Assembly: GCF_002879645.1 (NCBI RefSeq)
Contig: NZ_PNRE01000042.1
Location: 1-34,118, forward strand
Source: Halomonas heilongjiangensis
GTDB lineage: Bacteria; Pseudomonadota; Gammaproteobacteria; Pseudomonadales; Halomonadaceae
Reading direction: 5' to 3'
DNA: 34,118 nucleotides
The notes under the pieces were generated by a model. It searched no databases, was not told the origin of the DNA, and was given only the letters and a program-made list of their open reading frames with translations. Shown in pieces: positions 27,041 through 34,118 of the stretch; the first letter of the stretch is position 1, and the number at the start of each line of letters is the position of its first letter. The position numbers were made by a program, and so were the translations under genes.

Positions 27041-29674
27041 ATGTCCGAACCGCAGCCGATCCACCTCAGCGACTACCGTCCTCCCGCCTACCGCGTGACC
27101 CGTACCGAGCTGACGTTCGATCTCGATCCTGCCGCTACCCGGGTCAAGGCGCGCCTGCACCTGGAGCGCCACCCCGAGCGCGAGCCCGGGCTACCGCTGG
27201 AACTCGACGGCGAGCAGCTTGCGCTCAAGGCCATCGCCATCGACGGCCAGCCGCTCGACGAGGACGAGTACCGCCTCACCGCGAACGGCCTGACCGTGCA
27301 CCGCGTGCCGGAGGCCTTCCTGCTCGACACCGAGGTGGAGATCGCGCCGAAGGAGAACACCGCCCTCGAAGGGCTCTACCAGTCGAACGGCATGTACTGC
27401 ACCCAGTGCGAGGCCGAGGGCTTCCGGCGCATCACCTTCTACCCCGACCGTCCGGACGTGATGGCGACCTTTTCCACCACGCTGATCGGCGACGCCGCGA
27501 GCCTGCCGGTGCTGCTCTCCAACGGCAACCCGGTGGAGCGCGGTGACCTGCCGGGCGATCGTCACTTCGTCACCTGGGAGGACCCGCACCCCAAGCCCTG
27601 CTACCTGTTCGCCCTGGTGGCCGGCGACCTGAAGCGGGTCGAGGACCGCTTCACCACCATGAGCGGCCGCGAGGTAGCACTGCAGATCTGGGTCGAGGAG
27701 GAGAACCTCGGCAAGACCGACCACGCCATGGCCTCGCTGAAGCGCGCCATGGCCTGGGACGAGCAAACCTACGGCCGCGAGTACGACCTCGACCTGTTCA
27801 TGATCGTGGCGGTCAACGACTTCAACATGGGCGCCATGGAGAACAAGGGGCTCAACATCTTCAACTCCGCGGCGGTGCTGACCCATCCGCACACCGCCAC
27901 CGACGCCGCCTTCCAGCGGGTCGAGGGCATCGTCGCCCACGAGTACTTCCACAACTGGTCGGGCAACCGGGTGACCTGCCGCGACTGGTTCCAGCTCTCC
28001 CTCAAGGAGGGCTTCACGGTGTTCCGCGACCAGTGCTTCAGCGCCGACACCAACTCGGCGCCGGTCAAGCGCATCGAGGACGTCTCCTTCTTCCGCACCG
28101 CCCAGTTCGCCGAGGATGCCGGCCCCACCGCCCACCCGGTGCGTCCCGATCACTACATCGAGATCGGCAACTTCTACACCCTGACCATCTACGAGAAGGG
28201 CGCCGAGATCGTGCGCATGCTCTGCAACCTGGTGGGCTGGGAGACCTTCCGGCGTGGCAGCGACCTCTACTTCGAACGCTTCGACGGCCAGGCGGTGACC
28301 ATCGAGGACTTCGTCGGCTGCATGAGCGAGGTCTCCGGACAGGACCTCTCCCGCTTCATGCTCTGGTACTCCCAGGCCGGCACCCCGGAGATCGACGCCC
28401 ATGGCGAATATGACTACACCCACTGCGAGTACCGGCTGGTCCTGCGGCAGCGCACCCCGGCCACGCCCGACCAGGCGGAGAAGCAGGCCCTGCACATCCC
28501 GATTCGCCTGGGGCTGGTGGGCACCAAGTCCGGCCGCGACCTGCCCGTGACCCTCGATGGCGAGGCGCTGGGCAGTGACGCCGTCATCCACCTGCGCGAG
28601 GCGGAGCAGGAGTTCGTCTTCACCGACGTCGCCGAGGCCCCTGTGCCCTCGCTGTTGCGGGGCTTCTCGGCGCCGGTCAAGCTGCGCTTCCCCTATGGCC
28701 GCGAGGACCTGGCCTTCCTGCTGCAGCACGACTCCGACGGTTTCAACCGCTGGGACGCCGGCCAGCGCCTGGCCCTGCTGGCGCTCGACGACCTGATCGC
28801 CGCCCACCGCAATGGCGTGGAGAAGGTGATGGACCCCCGCGTGGTGGAGGCCTTCCGCGGGCTGCTGGCCTCCGACCCCGGCGACAAGGCGGTACTCGCC
28901 GAGATGTTGACCCTGCCCTCCGAGGCCTACATCGCCGAGCAGCAGCCGCTGGTGGACGTGGATGCCATCCACGCCGCCCGCGACTTCGTCAAGCAGTCGC
29001 TGGCGGCGGCCCTGCGCGACGATTTCCTGCGCCTCTACCAGGCGAACCGCGCCGACGCCGCCTACGCCCCGGAGCCCGAGCAGATCGCCGCGCGCAGCCT
29101 GAAGAACGTGGCGCTCTCCTATCTGATGGCGCTGGAGGACGAACAGGCGATCGAACTCGCCCGCGACCAGTTCACGGCCGACCACAACATGACCGACGTG
29201 CGACATGCCCTGACCCTGCTGGTGCACAGCAGCCGGGATGACATCGCCGAGCCGGCGCTCAAGGCCTTCGGCGAGAAGTGGGCCCACGACCCGCTGGTCA
29301 TGGACCAATGGTTCAGCATTCAGGTCACCCGTCCCCAGCCGGACGTGCTCGAGCGGGTGAAGTTCCTGATGGCCCACCCGGCCTTCTCGCTGAAGAACCC
29401 CAACAAGGTGCGCGCCCTGATCGGCACCTTCGCCGGCCAGAACCGGGTCAACTTCCATCGCCTCGATGGCGCGGGATACCAGCTGCTCGCCGACGTGGTG
29501 ATCGAGCTCAACCGGCTCAACCCGGAGATCGCCGCGCGCCTCATCACGCCGCTGACCCGCTGGCAGCGCTTCGACGAGACCCGCCAGGCGCTGATGAAGG
29601 GCGAACTCGAGCGCATCCGCGCCGAGGAGCTCTCGCCGAATGTGTATGAGGTGGTCGAAAAGGCCCTGGCCTGA
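27041..29674 (+). CDS. pepN: Aminopeptidase N (M1 family)
   Basis: The protein has 877 residues, typical of PepN. An N-terminal beta-domain is followed by the thermolysin-like catalytic domain with the substrate-amino-group motif GAMENKG (about 264-270) and the zinc site HEYFH (300-304) with third ligand Glu323 in SLKEGF. A small beta domain and a long helical C-terminal domain follow. The enzyme removes N-terminal residues, with broad preference, from peptides in the cytoplasm. AGGAG lies 8 nt upstream of ATG 27041. It is followed by a strong terminator, so it is likely monocistronic. Nothing unusual is seen. Confidence 0.97.
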   Translation: MSEPQPIHLSDYRPPAYRVTRTELTFDLDPAATRVKARLHLERHPEREPGLPLELDGEQLALKAIAIDGQPLDEDEYRLTANGLTVHRVPEAFLLDTEVEIAPKENTALEGLYQSNGMYCTQCEAEGFRRITFYPDRPDVMATFSTTLIGDAASLPVLLSNGNPVERGDLPGDRHFVTWEDPHPKPCYLFALVAGDLKRVEDRFTTMSGREVALQIWVEEENLGKTDHAMASLKRAMAWDEQTYGREYDLDLFMIVAVNDFNMGAMENKGLNIFNSAAVLTHPHTATDAAFQRVEGIVAHEYFHNWSGNRVTCRDWFQLSLKEGFTVFRDQCFSADTNSAPVKRIEDVSFFRTAQFAEDAGPTAHPVRPDHYIEIGNFYTLTIYEKGAEIVRMLCNLVGWETFRRGSDLYFERFDGQAVTIEDFVGCMSEVSGQDLSRFMLWYSQAGTPEIDAHGEYDYTHCEYRLVLRQRTPATPDQAEKQALHIPIRLGLVGTKSGRDLPVTLDGEALGSDAVIHLREAEQEFVFTDVAEAPVPSLLRGFSAPVKLRFPYGREDLAFLLQHDSDGFNRWDAGQRLALLALDDLIAAHRNGVEKVMDPRVVEAFRGLLASDPGDKAVLAEMLTLPSEAYIAEQQPLVDVDAIHAARDFVKQSLAAALRDDFLRLYQANRADAAYAPEPEQIAARSLKNVALSYLMALEDEQAIELARDQFTADHNMTDVRHALTLLVHSSRDDIAEPALKAFGEKWAHDPLVMDQWFSIQVTRPQPDVLERVKFLMAHPAFSLKNPNKVRALIGTFAGQNRVNFHRLDGAGYQLLADVVIELNRLNPEIAARLITPLTRWQRFDETRQALMKGELERIRAEELSPNVYEVVEKALA

Positions 29675-29684
29675 GCCAACGCAC

Positions 29685-29714
29685 GAGCGCCGCCCATCGG
29701 GCGGCGCTCTGTTT
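29685..29714 (+). terminator. Intrinsic terminator after pepN
   Basis: An 11-bp stem, GAGCGCCGCCC (29685-29695) with 29699-29709, has an ATC loop and is followed by TGTTTC. It lies 11 nt after the pepN stop and may also serve the convergent gene cluster. Confidence 0.75.
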
Positions 29715-29732
29715 CGGGGGGCGGCGGTGGGC

Positions 29733-30020
29733 TTAATTGATCAGCCAGCTGAGCACGACCATGCCCAGCAGCAGCCAGACCAGGGCGACGACGAAGGCGC
29801 GACGCAGGAGGGCGGCCAGCCCCTTCCACAGCAGCCACAGGCCGACGATCAGCACCAGCAGGCTGATCAGCGAGGGGGCGATGCCGAGCGATTCGGCGAG
29901 GCCGCGCAGGAAGCCGCGGGCGGAATCGCCGAGGTTGGCGAAGAAGCCGCGCAACAGGTCGACGACGAAACGGATCAGGTCGCCGAGCGCGCCGCCGAGC
30001 CAGGTGAAGAAGTCTGCCAT
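29733..30020 (-). CDS. Small hypothetical membrane protein
   Basis: This 95-residue protein has an amphipathic N-terminal half (residues 1-45, FFTWLGGALGDLIRFVVDLL then RGFLRGLAESLG) and two strongly hydrophobic segments (about 48-66 and 75-94) separated by a short basic loop (KGLAALLRR). I recognise no family. It is the last gene of the - strand cluster DUF1538-PII-like-CBS, 18 nt after the CBS gene, so it is probably co-transcribed and may be an accessory membrane subunit; that is inference. Confidence 0.65.
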   Translation of the reverse strand: MADFFTWLGGALGDLIRFVVDLLRGFFANLGDSARGFLRGLAESLGIAPSLISLLVLIVGLWLLWKGLAALLRRAFVVALVWLLLGMVVLSWLIN

Positions 30021-30038
30021 GTCAGGGGAGCGGCCGCC

Positions 30039-30425
30039 TCATTCGATCAGGTCGAGTACGGTGCCGACGATGTCGTCCATGGTCACCAGGCCGACCAGCC
30101 GGTTGTCGTCGAGCACCAGCACCCGCTTGACCACGCTGTCGGTCATCAGGCTGGCCACGTGGCGCACGTCCAGCGACTCGCCGACGCCGATGGCGGGCTT
30201 GGCGCAGACGTCATAGACGTTGATCAGGTCGATGTCGCCGTTCTCGGCGACGATGGTCTTGAGAATATTGGTATAGGTGATCAGCCCCCAGGCATCATGG
30301 GGGTCCTGCTGTTCCACGACCAGGCACTTGAGGTTGTGACGCTTCATCAGCCCCAGGGCGTCGCGCAGGGTGGCGAAGGGGGATACCGTCACCACGTCGC
30401 GCATCATGATGTCCTTGACCAGCAT
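30039..30425 (-). CDS. Stand-alone tandem CBS-domain protein
   Basis: The 128-residue protein consists only of a CBS pair: VKDIMMRDVVTVSPFATLRDALGLM in the first repeat and KRVLVLDDNRLVGLVTMDDIVGTV in the second. CBS pairs bind adenine nucleotides or similar ligands and gate attached transporters or enzymes. Here the neighbours are a PII-like protein (43 nt upstream) and a DUF1538 membrane protein, so a cytoplasmic nucleotide-sensing role for that transporter is plausible. The ATG at 30425 has GGAGAAACACG upstream. Confidence 0.85.
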   Translation of the reverse strand: MLVKDIMMRDVVTVSPFATLRDALGLMKRHNLKCLVVEQQDPHDAWGLITYTNILKTIVAENGDIDLINVYDVCAKPAIGVGESLDVRHVASLMTDSVVKRVLVLDDNRLVGLVTMDDIVGTVLDLIE

Positions 30426-30468
30426 CGTGTTTCTCCGTCAATGGTGGGGAGGCGGCGGTGGCGGGAGA

Positions 30469-30819
30469 TCAGACCTCGTGCCTGAGCCGTTCCTCGAAGC
30501 GCTTGACCTGCGACATGTCGATCCCGCCGAGGTGCTCCACCGGCAGCGTCATGACCAGGCCCTTGGAGTCGTCGCCGGAAGGGTTGAGCACATGCCGAAT
30601 GGCCTTCAGCACCTTGAGCGACAGGCTCTTCTCCAGGGTCATCAGCATGATGCTCTGGCTGCCCTCGAAGGTCAGGCCGAAGAAGGTCTTCTTGCGTTCG
30701 CCACCGATCCCGCGGCCCGACATCAGGGTCATGCCCACCGCGCCCGCCTCGGTGGCGGCATCGATGCACTCCTGCTCGAGATCCTCGGGCACGATGGCGA
30801 CCAGCAGGGAAAACTTCAT
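30469..30819 (-). CDS. PII-like signalling protein
   Basis: The 116-residue protein has a ferredoxin-like PII fold pattern: MKFSLLVAIVPEDLEQECIDAATEAGA as first strand and helix (given as a region, residues 1-27), then GMTLMSGRGIGGERKK, a T-loop-like segment without the uridylylated Tyr of GlnB/GlnK, then SIMLMTLEKSLSLKVLKAI. It is better placed with the diverse PII-like proteins that control neighbouring transporters than with GlnB. Its ATG overlaps the DUF1538 stop (ATGA), so the two are translationally coupled and probably interact. The ligand is unknown. Confidence 0.8.
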   Translation of the reverse strand: MKFSLLVAIVPEDLEQECIDAATEAGAVGMTLMSGRGIGGERKKTFFGLTFEGSQSIMLMTLEKSLSLKVLKAIRHVLNPSGDDSKGLVMTLPVEHLGGIDMSQVKRFEERLRHEV

Positions 30820-32312
30820 GTCGTCTTGCCTCTATATTTCGCCACTCTTTCCATCAGAATGGCATAGCTCATTACGGTCACGATAGGAAAGATCGAGGCG
30901 AAGGCGATCAGCCCGAAGCCGTCGATCAGCACGTTGCGGCCCTCGATCTGGCTGGCCAGACCGATGCCCAGGGCCGTCACCAGCGGCACCGTCACCTCGG
31001 AAGTGGTCACGCCGCCCAGGTCGAAGGCGAGCGCCACGATGTAGCGGGGCGCGAGGACGGTGAGCAGGATCACCAGCAGGTAGCCGCCGATGATGTAGTG
31101 GTGGATGGAGTCGCCACTGATGATCCGGTGCACGCCGAGGGTGATGCCGATCGCCACCCCCACCGCCACCAACAGGCGGATCGCGTTGCCCTGGATCTTG
31201 CCCGCCGCGGCTTCCTCGGCCTGTTGGCCCACGGCAATCAGCGCCGGTTCGGCCATGGTGGTGGCGAAGCCGATGCAGAAGGCGAACAGATAGACCCACA
31301 GCCAGTCGTCGAAGGCGATCAGCTGCTCGGCCATGCGCTGGCCGATGGGGAAGAGGCCGAGCTTGAGGCCCACCACGAAGGCGTAGAGCCCGACGATCAC
31401 CAGGCCGAAACCGATGCCGACCCGGAGCGGGTCGGCCAGCGAACGCCTGAGCACGGCGTACTGGAAGAACAGGATCACCAGGAGGATCGGCAGCACGTCG
31501 CGCAGCATGCCGAACAGGTCGAACACCAGGGCCAACAGGCCCGAGGAGGGGGCGGTGTCGTGCTGAGCGGCCACCAGCTCGGCACCGGCCGTCACCTCGC
31601 CCGGATCGCCGTAGACCAGGATGCCGTAGAGCTGCACGCTGATCATCGGCACCATCACCGCCAGCGCCACCAGGCCGAAGCCGTCGATCAGGGGGTTGCG
31701 GCCGCGGATGGAGGCGGCCAGGCCGATGCCCAGTGCGGCGATCAGCGGCACGGTGACGATGTTGGTGGTCACCCCGCCGGAATCGTAGGCCAGGCCGACG
31801 ATCTCCTCGGGGGCGAAGAAGGTCACCAGCACCACCAGCACATAGCCGACGATCATGTACCAGTGCAGGGGATGGCCGAGGATCACGCGGAACACCCCCA
31901 GCGCCATCACCATGCCCACCGAGGTGGCGACGATCAGACGCAGGGTGAGGGCGTCGATGCGTCCCTCGCTGATTCGGGAGGCCTGCTCGGCCACGGCGAT
32001 CAGCGCCGGTTCGGCCACCACCGCCGAGAAGCCGATGGCGAAACCGAACAGCATCAGGATCGGCATCGAGCCGCGGCGGGCGAACTGATTGGCCAGGCGC
32101 TTGCCCACCGGGAAGATGCTCAGCTCGAGCCCCTGCAGGAAGAGCGCCACCCCCAGGGCGACGATCAGCAGCCCCGCTGCCATGCTCAGGCCGCCTTCGG
32201 GCCACTCGCGCAGCAGTAACGCCTGGAAGGCGACCACCACCACGATGATCGGCAGCAGGTTGCGCAGGGCGTGAAGGAGGGCGTGGGCAAAATCCCGGAG
32301 TTGCTCGGCCAA
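30816..32312 (-). CDS. DUF1538 membrane protein, internally duplicated (putative transporter)
   Basis: The 498-residue polytopic membrane protein is made of two homologous halves. Paired signatures are GFSAVVAEPALIAVAEQA / GFATTMAEPALIAVGQQA, YDSGGVTTNIVTVPLIAALG / FDLGGVTTSEVTVPLVTALG, and GRNPLIDGFGLVA / GRNVLIDGFGLIA. I count about six membrane segments per half. These halves match DUF1538. The direct duplication with conserved AEPAL and GGVTT loops looks like a transporter or channel, but no substrate is established. The start is TTG 32312 with GGGAG 8 nt upstream; the next in-frame Met is about residue 44, inside the domain. It heads the operon with PII-like, CBS and small membrane genes. 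Confidence 0.82.
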   Translation of the reverse strand: MAEQLRDFAHALLHALRNLLPIIVVVVAFQALLLREWPEGGLSMAAGLLIVALGVALFLQGLELSIFPVGKRLANQFARRGSMPILMLFGFAIGFSAVVAEPALIAVAEQASRISEGRIDALTLRLIVATSVGMVMALGVFRVILGHPLHWYMIVGYVLVVLVTFFAPEEIVGLAYDSGGVTTNIVTVPLIAALGIGLAASIRGRNPLIDGFGLVALAVMVPMISVQLYGILVYGDPGEVTAGAELVAAQHDTAPSSGLLALVFDLFGMLRDVLPILLVILFFQYAVLRRSLADPLRVGIGFGLVIVGLYAFVVGLKLGLFPIGQRMAEQLIAFDDWLWVYLFAFCIGFATTMAEPALIAVGQQAEEAAAGKIQGNAIRLLVAVGVAIGITLGVHRIISGDSIHHYIIGGYLLVILLTVLAPRYIVALAFDLGGVTTSEVTVPLVTALGIGLASQIEGRNVLIDGFGLIAFASIFPIVTVMSYAILMERVAKYRGKTT

Positions 32313-32411
32313 GTGTGGCTCCCTGGATGGATCCGTCGAACATTCCGATGGCGACCCCCGCCGGTCATCCTGCTAGCCTAGGAGGCAGCGCGCGCCGGTT
32401 GGGGCGGCACC

Positions 32412-32420
32412 AATATATCA
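32412..32420 (-). promoter_or_regulatory. Candidate extended -10 promoter of the DUF1538 operon
   Basis: On the - strand TGA-TATATT (TG-N-TATATT) lies about 100 nt before the TTG start. No good -35 is seen, as allowed for extended -10 promoters. Confidence 0.35.
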
Positions 32421-32462
32421 TCACCCCCCGTGTCGCGGCATGGGCCGGTTGCGTGCATGATC

Positions 32463-32476
32463 TTGATGCAGATCAG
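32463..32476. promoter_or_regulatory. FNR/Anr-like box upstream of lemA
   Basis: TTGAT-GCAG-ATCAG matches the FNR/Anr consensus TTGAT-N4-ATCAA at 9 of 10 positions and lies 38 nt before the lemA ATG. About one such match is expected by chance in 34 kb, so position is the main support. Confidence 0.25.
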
Positions 32477-32513
32477 AACCAGGGCGTGCTTTCCCTTGCA
32501 CAAGGAGCCGACA

Positions 32514-33110
32514 ATGGGACTCTCGACGATCGTGGTGCTGGTGCTGCTGGGCCTGTTGCTGGTCTATGGCGTGGCCATCTACAACCGCTTGGTGACGCTC
32601 AAGAACCGCTACGGCAACGCCTTTGCCCAGATCGAGGTGCAGCTCAAGCGCCGCTATGACCTGATCCCCAACCTGGTGGAGACGGCCAAGGCCTACATGG
32701 CCCACGAGCGCGAGACCCTGCAGGCGGTGACCGAGGCGCGCAACGTCGCGCTGGCCGGCCTTCAGGCCGCCGCCGCCCGGCCCGGCGAACCCGGTGCCAT
32801 GGCCGAGCTCGCCGGCGCCGAAGGCGCCCTGGGGGCCGCGCTGGGCCGGCTCAATGTGGTGATGGAGGCCTACCCCGACCTCAAGGCCTCGGAGAACATG
32901 CGTCAGTTGAGCGAGACCCTCACCAGCACCGAGAACCGGGTCGCCTTCGCCCGCCAGGCGTTCAACGATGCCGTGATGCAGTACAACACCTACAAGCAGA
33001 GCTTTCCCCCGGTGCTGCTGGCCGGCCCCCTGGGTCATCGCGAGGACGCCGCCCTGCTGGAATTCGAGGACAGCGCCGAGATCCAGGCCGCTCCCCGCGT
33101 GAGTTTCTGA
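32514..33110 (+). CDS. lemA: LemA-family protein
   Basis: The protein has 198 residues: one N-terminal membrane segment (about 4-24) with the rest a helical bundle outside it. Family motifs are YNRLVTLKNRYGNAFAQIEVQLKRRYDLIPNLVETAKAY (region about 23-61), the helix YPDLKASENMRQLSETLTSTENRVAFARQAFND (about 121-153) and YNTYKQSFP. LemA proteins occur in many bacteria; their role is not settled, though they are often found beside membrane proteases. AAGGAG precedes ATG 32514. The M48 protease gene begins 13 nt downstream, so the two form an operon. Confidence 0.93.
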   Translation: MGLSTIVVLVLLGLLLVYGVAIYNRLVTLKNRYGNAFAQIEVQLKRRYDLIPNLVETAKAYMAHERETLQAVTEARNVALAGLQAAAARPGEPGAMAELAGAEGALGAALGRLNVVMEAYPDLKASENMRQLSETLTSTENRVAFARQAFNDAVMQYNTYKQSFPPVLLAGPLGHREDAALLEFEDSAEIQAAPRVSF

Positions 33111-33123
33111 GGCGGATGGCCCC

Positions 33124-34118
33124 GTGAACTTCTTCGAGGCCCAGGACCAGGCCCGGCGGCTCACCGGTCGGCTGATCGGGTTGCTGCTGCTGGCCGTGGC
33201 CGGGTTGATCGTCGTTGCCTCGCTGGTGGTGGCGCTGGCACTGGTGCTGCTCGACGGCCAGGCTGGCGGCGACCCCCTGGCCCGGGCCCTGGATCCCCGC
33301 CTGCTGGGCGGCGTGGCCGTGGCGGTGATCCTGGTGGTGGCGCTGGGCAGCCTGGGGCGTCATCTGCAGTTGCGAGCCGGCGGCTCGGCAGTGGCCGAGG
33401 CGCTGGGTGGGCGGCCGCTCAACCTCGAGACCCGCGACGACAACGAGCGCCGGCTGCTCAACGTGGTGGAGGAGATGGCCATCGCCTCCGGCTTGCCGGT
33501 GCCCGCGGTCTATCTGCTCGAGGACCCGGCCATCAACGCCTTCGCCGCCGGCCATGCGCCCGATGACGCGGCCATCGGGGTCACCCGGGGCACCATCGAG
33601 ACCCTCGGTCGGGACGAGCTGCAGGGGGTGATCGCCCACGAGTTCAGTCATGTCCTGCACGGCGACATGCGCCTCAACCTGCGCCTGGTGGCGCTGCTCC
33701 ATGGCATCCTGGCGATCGGCCTGATCGGCCATATGCTGCTGCGTGGCGCGGCGCTGGGTGGCCGGGGGCGCTCGCGCCGCGGTGGCGGCCACGCCGCGGT
33801 GCTGGGTCTGGGGGCGGCGCTGATGGTGGTGGGCTATGCCGGCACCCTGTGCGGCAGGCTGATCAAGGCGGCGGTGAGTCGCCAGCGCGAGTTTCTCGCC
33901 GACGCCAGTGCCGTGCAGTACACCCGCAATCCCGACGGCATCGGCGGGGCGCTGAAGAAACTCGCCGCCCACTCGGCCGGCTCGCGCCTGGGGGCCGCCA
34001 ATGCCGAGGAATTCAGCCATCTCTACTTCGGCCGCGGGGTGCGGGCGATGAGCCGGCTCACCTCGACCCATCCGCCGCTGGAGCAGCGGATCCGCCGGGT
34101 GTTGCCCCACTGGGACGG
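33124..34118 (+). CDS. M48-family membrane zinc metalloprotease (HtpX-like), 3' end cut by window
   Basis: The frame starts at GTG 33124 and is still open at the right edge (331 codons seen). Membrane segments lie near residues 17-42 and 58-77, with two more after the active site (about 190-206 and 220-245). The zinc site is HEFSH (His172, Glu173, His176) with a third ligand probably in REFLADASAVQYTRNP (about 255-270). This is the HtpX/Ste24 layout of M48 peptidases, which cut membrane or damaged envelope proteins. In this frame no ATG lies between the lemA stop and GTG 33124, and GAGG precedes by 11 nt. Coupling with lemA is common in this family. Whether a further C-terminal domain exists is not visible. 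Confidence 0.88.
   Translation, partial: MNFFEAQDQARRLTGRLIGLLLLAVAGLIVVASLVVALALVLLDGQAGGDPLARALDPRLLGGVAVAVILVVALGSLGRHLQLRAGGSAVAEALGGRPLNLETRDDNERRLLNVVEEMAIASGLPVPAVYLLEDPAINAFAAGHAPDDAAIGVTRGTIETLGRDELQGVIAHEFSHVLHGDMRLNLRLVALLHGILAIGLIGHMLLRGAALGGRGRSRRGGGHAAVLGLGAALMVVGYAGTLCGRLIKAAVSRQREFLADASAVQYTRNPDGIGGALKKLAAHSAGSRLGAANAEEFSHLYFGRGVRAMSRLTSTHPPLEQRIRRVLPHWD

Overview
The window is high-GC DNA from a gammaproteobacterium. Gene order and protein character (the nnr-tsaE-amiB-mutL-miaA-hfq-hflX-hflK-hflC-hisZ-purA series, HisZ beside PurA as in pseudomonads, an endonuclease-type MutL, acidic proteins) suggest a Halomonas-like or pseudomonad-related lineage. That placement is inference; there is no rRNA in the window. 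No tRNA, rRNA, CRISPR array, insertion sequence or phage gene was recognised.

Left part (1-12040, + strand): a conserved housekeeping superoperon. It begins inside the NAD(P)HX repair gene and runs through tRNA modification (tsaE, miaA), cell-wall cleavage (amiB), mismatch repair (mutL), RNA chaperone (hfq), ribosome-associated GTPase (hflX) and the FtsH-modulating HflK/HflC pair, closed by an intrinsic terminator near 9264. hisZ and purA follow and end at a bidirectional terminator at 12006-12038.

Middle part (12072-22304, - strand) is the accessory highlight. It is a six-gene operon reading ugd, alg8-like glycosyltransferase, alg44-like PilZ/membrane-fusion protein, PL14-type lyase, PL5/AlgL-type lyase, and a very large AlgK-like Sel1-repeat lipoprotein. 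The synthase core is plainly of the alginate type and carries intact c-di-GMP-binding residues. However, the sugar-nucleotide dehydrogenase is a UDP-glucose dehydrogenase, not the GDP-mannose dehydrogenase AlgD. Both lyases belong to families with members acting on polyglucuronate. No algE, algG, algX, algI/J/F or algA lies in the cluster. My working hypothesis is a c-di-GMP-controlled polyglucuronate (glucuronan-like) exopolysaccharide system. A sigma70-like promoter just after the cobO stop codon would give ugd a leader of about 315 nt holding two related hairpins, each built on a UGUUGCC arm; one of them pairs fully only in the RNA of the ugd sense.

Right part (22305-34118): cobO and a RimK-like ATP-grasp ligase (-), a divergent GNAT acetyltransferase, yajQ, a small heat-shock protein, a YbaN-like membrane protein and pepN (all +). 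Next is a four-gene - strand module (duplicated DUF1538 membrane protein, PII-like protein, CBS-domain protein, small membrane protein) that looks like a nucleotide- or metabolite-regulated transport system of unknown substrate. The window closes with lemA and a truncated M48 metalloprotease gene (+).
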